Source: an uncultured Helicobacteraceae bacterium
Lineage (GTDB): Bacteria > Campylobacterota > Campylobacteria > Campylobacterales > Sulfurimonadaceae
Length of the DNA stretch: 17,274 nucleotides
Assembly: GCA_903903705.1 (NCBI GenBank)
Contig: CAIUZU010000110.1
Coordinates: 1 to 17,274, forward strand
Direction of reading: 5' to 3'
In this document: positions 14,120-17,274 of the stretch, one piece after another
Layout of the letters: every line of letters begins with the position of its first letter
Numbering within the stretch: position 1 is the first letter of the stretch
The notes under the pieces: model-generated
Told to the model about the DNA's origin: nothing
Databases searched by the model: none
The model's input: the letters and a program-made list of their open reading frames with translations, nothing else
Made by a program: the position numbers and the translations under genes

Positions 14120-15170
14120 CTCTCGCCATTTTTTCAACTTCTTCCACAAATCTATCTACAAGCTCATTTTCATCAAGGTTTGCCACAACTTCGCCTTTTA
14201 CCATAACAAGTCCTTTGCCTTTGCCGTACGCAATCGCTACATCGGCATGTGCAGCTTCGCCGATGGCATTTACGACACAGCCCATAACGGAGACATTCAG
14301 AGCTGCTTTTATATGTGCAGTTCTCTCTTCTATCTCGCCGACCGCTTTTACCAAATCAGCTTCTATCCTTCCACATGTAGGGCATGAGATGATGTTTAGT
14401 CCGTCTTTAGCTACACCGCTGTCTTTTAAAATCGCACGTGCTACTTTTATCTCCTCTTCAAGCTCTCCCGTGATACTTACTCTCATAGTGTCGCCGATGC
14501 CATCAAGCAGAAGTGAGCCTAATCCAATGGCGCTTTTTACCGTTGCATGAAAAAGCGTTCCGGCTTCGGTAACTCCGAGATGAAACGGATAGTTGTTTTT
14601 AGGGCGGAGCATGCGGTAAGCATCAACGGTTCTTTGTACGTCACTCGCTTTAAGAGAGATCTTGATGTTATCAAATCCCAAATCTTCTAAAAATTTGATG
14701 TTGTACTCGGCTGATGCCACCATACCCTCAGAAGTTTGTCCGTACTTGTTTAAAAACTCTTTTTCCAAACTTCCTGCATTTACCCCGATACGAATGGGAA
14801 TATTACGAGCTTGACAAGCTTTTACAACCTCTTTTACACGCTCTTTTGAACCGATGTTTCCCGGGTTTATGCGTATGCAGTCAACTACCTCTGCTGCGAT
14901 TAGGGCTAGACGATGGTTAAAGTGAATATCGGCAACAAGCGGAAGCGAGATTTGTTCTTTAATCGACTTGAGTGCAAGTGCGTCTTCCATCTGAGGAACG
15001 GCAACTCGAACTATATCGCACCCTGCAAAATGGAGTCTTTTTATCTGTGCTACGGTTGCTTCAATATCTGCTGTTTTTGAAAATGTCATAGACTGCACGC
15101 TGATAGGTGCATTACCGCCGATGGCTACATTGCCTACAAATATCTGTTTAGTTGGGTATCTTTTTATCAT
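14106..15170 (-). CDS. ispG: 4-hydroxy-3-methylbut-2-enyl diphosphate synthase IspG
   Basis: The protein has 354 residues, the usual length of the two-domain bacterial type. IspG makes HMBPP from MEcPP, the penultimate step of the MEP isoprenoid pathway in the cytoplasm, using a 4Fe-4S cluster. The N-terminal TIM barrel includes [20 protein letters not shown] and INPGNIGS. The C-terminal cluster domain has C263 and C266 (SCPTCGR), C298 ([11 protein letters not shown]) and the fourth ligand E305. It lies 96 bases downstream of the TonB receptor gene and its stop overlaps the broken ORF. The ribosome-binding site is weak. It begins a closely packed run of minus-strand genes ending in comEC. Confidence 0.96.
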   Translation of the reverse strand: MIKRYPTKQIFVGNVAIGGNAPISVQSMTFSKTADIEATVAQIKRLHFAGCDIVRVAVPQMEDALALKSIKEQISLPLVADIHFNHRLALIAAEVVDCIRINPGNIGSKERVKEVVKACQARNIPIRIGVNAGSLEKEFLNKYGQTSEGMVASAEYNIKFLEDLGFDNIKISLKASDVQRTVDAYRMLRPKNNYPFHLGVTEAGTLFHATVKSAIGLGSLLLDGIGDTMRVSITGELEEEIKVARAILKDSGVAKDGLNIISCPTCGRIEADLVKAVGEIEERTAHIKAALNVSVMGCVVNAIGEAAHADVAIAYGKGKGLVMVKGEVVANLDENELVDRFVEEVEKMARDAKE

Positions 15171-15216
15171 AAAGTGATTTTAGCTTTTTTGGAATAAAAT
15201 GGTGCTTAGCAGTAGC

Positions 15217-15241
15217 AGATCCAGCATGAGAGGCTGGATCT
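15217..15241. repeat. 9-bp palindrome between ispG and the receptor gene
   Basis: AGATCCAGC and GCTGGATCT are perfect complements around a 7-base loop. The hairpin follows the receptor gene's stop on the minus strand by about 25 bases, but the T run lies before the stem rather than after it, so it is not a standard terminator. It may be a weak terminator, an mRNA-stabilising hairpin or a REP-like element. Confidence 0.5.
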
Positions 15242-15266
15242 TGGGTGTTAGAGAAAAAAACAGGAT

Positions 15267-17234
15267 TTAGAATTTAAAAGTAAGGTTTGTGTAGATATAT
15301 CTTCCCGGTTCATTAAGAAGCATAGTGTCGACACCTGCACTTAGAAGAATCAGATCTGCATAAGTGTTTGATTGCGTGTATGTAGTATCAAATAGATTGT
15401 TTACTCCTAAAGTAAAATCAAAGTTTTTACTTACGGCATGTTTTACTTTCATGTTAAGTACTGCCCAAGAGTCTAACTCCTGTTCGCCGCTGTTTGAGTC
15501 GTAATCACTCCATTTATCTGAAGCACGTACCTCTGCTGAAGCTATAGAATTATTCATGTACTCATAGCTTACTCCAATGCTGCCTCTTAAAGGTGCGATA
15601 TCAGCCAAATCTTTGTCTGCACCGGCAGCTGCATTGTCTTTTTCACCGACTTTGTATGAAGCTCCCATATCGACAGTTAGTGCATCAGTTGCGTAAATAG
15701 ATGCGCTAACCTCTGCTCCGTAAACCGTTGCATCGATGTTGTTGAATCTATTTGTAGTCTTTGTATAGAAGATATAGTCATCTAACATAGAGTAGAAAGT
15801 TTTAACTTTAAACTTCATAGAGTCATTTTTTAACTCATATCCTAAATCTACTTCTTTGTTTGTTACCTGTTCTAAGTTTTCATTTCCGCCTTGAGGACTT
15901 ACTAGATATAACTCTCTTGCATCAGGTACTCGGCTAGCTTTACCGAAGCCTAGGAAAACTTTGTTCTCTTTGTCTAGGTTGTATGTAGTTATGATGTTTG
16001 CATTTAACGCATTGTAATCTCTTGATCTGTTTGTGATACTATCAGGATCTATATCTGTAGAGTCATATCTAGCACCCATTTCAACATCAAATTTTCCAAA
16101 AGTTTTTTCTACTTTTGCGAATAGAGCATTATTTTCAGTTTCAGTATGCGTAAGGCTTACTGTAGAGGGAGCTTGAACAAATGTTGTTGCATTTGTCATA
16201 TATTTCTCGCCTCCCCATGTTCTTTTGCTTCCGTCAAGTCCAACCAATAGTTTGTAACCCTCAAGATCAAAACTATTTTTAAGTTTTACACCTTGCATAG
16301 TCGTTTTTAAGTGGTTTGTAGAAAAATTTGTTACACCGTTGTTTCTATATCTTGTATCCATCGGATGATCTACATCTGAGTAGTAGTACTGAATATTGAT
16401 ATTTTTATAGAGATCAGTTATATCTTTTATATCGTACTCAACACTATAGATGTTTGAGTAGTCATAAGCAGCATCCATTTGAGAATTTGCATATAGTACG
16501 TCATCACTTTTGTTTTGTGTTACGCTTAAGCGAAGTTCTTGATTGTCGGTAGTTGTGATAAATGCTTTAGCCATAAGGCTTTTTTTCTCATACGCTTGCA
16601 TGTCTTCATACTGTGCTTGATATCGATTTGCTAACGGGGCATTTTTTTTAGTTTGCTCTGCCAACGTATTTCCATCGCCGTCTTCGTACTGATCACTTGA
16701 TTCGCTAGTGCCGCTTACTAAAACTCTAACGGTATCATTACCGCCGCTAAGTGTTGCACCGACTTTTTTATAGTTCCAGCCTCCGTAACCGAATGTAAGA
16801 TCTCCGCTTAAATCTTTTGTCGGTTTTTTTGTCGTGATTTTTAAACCGCCGCTCATAGTTCCAAAAGTCTCAACATCATAAGGACCTTCGATTACTTCAA
16901 CATTTTCGATTTGACTTGCCAAAACGTGAGAAACAGGAGGATCCATTCTGTTTACACATGCACCGCAAACTTTTGTTCCATCAACTTCTACAGAGATATT
17001 GTCTCTTTTTTGACCTCTTATGTAGACATCGTTTGCAATACCGCTACGGCGGCTCATGTCAATACTTGGAACACTTGAGCTAAGTGCCTCGGCTAAATCC
17101 GCAGAAACTTGAGCATTTTGACTAACTTCTGTAATAAGTGTTGACTCAACGCTAATTTGCGGCAGTTTAACCTCATTTGCGCCTAAAACCGCAACAACGG
17201 CTAGAGATAGTGGAATGATTTTTTTGTATATCAT
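15267..17234 (-). CDS. TonB-dependent copper receptor, OprC/NosA-like
   Basis: The protein has 655 residues, within the family range. A signal peptide covers about 1-19 (cleavage after VLGA). The plug domain runs to about residue 135 with YIRGQKRDNISVEVDG and IENVEVIEGPYDVE, and the rest is a 22-strand barrel ending in F (NLTFKF), as needed for outer-membrane insertion. The plug has C93-V-N-R-M97 followed by DPP, and the barrel has H290-P-M292. This CxxxM plus HxM pair matches the copper site described for Pseudomonas OprC; an extra C90 gives CGAC. The ligand is therefore probably copper. AAGGAT precedes the ATG. TonB/ExbBD are not in the window. Copper supply to nitrous oxide reductase or heme-copper oxidases is a likely use (inference). 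Confidence 0.9.
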   Translation of the reverse strand: MIYKKIIPLSLAVVAVLGANEVKLPQISVESTLITEVSQNAQVSADLAEALSSSVPSIDMSRRSGIANDVYIRGQKRDNISVEVDGTKVCGACVNRMDPPVSHVLASQIENVEVIEGPYDVETFGTMSGGLKITTKKPTKDLSGDLTFGYGGWNYKKVGATLSGGNDTVRVLVSGTSESSDQYEDGDGNTLAEQTKKNAPLANRYQAQYEDMQAYEKKSLMAKAFITTTDNQELRLSVTQNKSDDVLYANSQMDAAYDYSNIYSVEYDIKDITDLYKNINIQYYYSDVDHPMDTRYRNNGVTNFSTNHLKTTMQGVKLKNSFDLEGYKLLVGLDGSKRTWGGEKYMTNATTFVQAPSTVSLTHTETENNALFAKVEKTFGKFDVEMGARYDSTDIDPDSITNRSRDYNALNANIITTYNLDKENKVFLGFGKASRVPDARELYLVSPQGGNENLEQVTNKEVDLGYELKNDSMKFKVKTFYSMLDDYIFYTKTTNRFNNIDATVYGAEVSASIYATDALTVDMGASYKVGEKDNAAAGADKDLADIAPLRGSIGVSYEYMNNSIASAEVRASDKWSDYDSNSGEQELDSWAVLNMKVKHAVSKNFDFTLGVNNLFDTTYTQSNTYADLILLSAGVDTMLLNEPGRYIYTNLTFKF

Positions 17235-17274
17235 ATAACAATCCTTAATTTTTTAAATTAATTTATTGTATAAA

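Noticed and set aside
14083..14550. 155-codon plus-strand frame
   Set aside because: It is antisense to ispG, whose cluster cysteines and length are normal. The Ser/Thr/Ala-rich composition is that of a shadow frame.
1..17274. CRISPR array, tRNA or rRNA genes, insertion sequence with transposase
   Set aside because: No regularly spaced repeats, cloverleaf, rRNA-like sequence or transposase frame was seen.

Overview
The window looks like a chromosomal segment of a Campylobacterota bacterium, most likely close to Sulfurimonas (inference). It is AT-rich. It carries a FlgB-FlgC-FliE rod operon behind a sigma-54-type promoter, an M23/PgbA-like/GlcD neighbourhood resembling Helicobacter HP0506-HP0509, a DnaB-ComEC pair as in Helicobacter, a ComEC without the metallo-beta-lactamase domain, and a short Campylobacterota-type PriA. 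The gene families and order support the assignment; no rRNA or tRNA is present to confirm it.

Left end (1-1590): an accessory-looking stretch. Bases 92-255 form five hairpins in a row and encode no convincing protein. A perfect 11-bp palindrome (300-322) follows, then a cassette of three small plus-strand genes (467-1395): two that look like tandem paralogues and one single-span membrane protein with a coiled coil. A hairpin and a short orphan reading-frame tail separate it from fliE. This may be a remnant of a small mobile or phage-like element, but no integrase, replication or packaging gene is visible.

Region 1591-5784: the minus-strand flagellar rod operon flgB-flgC-fliE diverges from a plus-strand run of two type II/IV pseudopilin-like genes and priA. 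The pilin leader can fold so that its ribosome-binding site is hidden. A REP-like palindrome lies between the pilin genes.

Region 5768-9825: an M23 peptidase (Csd3-like) is translationally coupled to a NUDT14-like Nudix hydrolase on the minus strand. Divergent from these are a PgbA-N-like secreted protein and a GlcD-type FAD oxidase, with a YihY family membrane protein behind them.

Region 10612-17234: a minus-strand run of overlapping or nearly touching genes: TonB-dependent receptor, then ispG, a frameshifted small ORF, an MNT nucleotidyltransferase, a shortened HEPN-like protein, dnaB and comEC. The nucleotidyltransferase/HEPN pair and the broken ORF look like a decaying toxin-antitoxin-type insertion inside a housekeeping operon. 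The receptor carries both halves of the CxxxM/HxM copper site known from OprC, so it is probably a copper importer.

Themes: flagellar assembly, DNA uptake (pseudopilins, ComEC), replication and restart (DnaB, PriA), cell-wall shape (M23), isoprenoid synthesis (IspG) and copper acquisition. The least explained parts are the structured element and cassette at 1-1590 and the insertion at 13331-14119.
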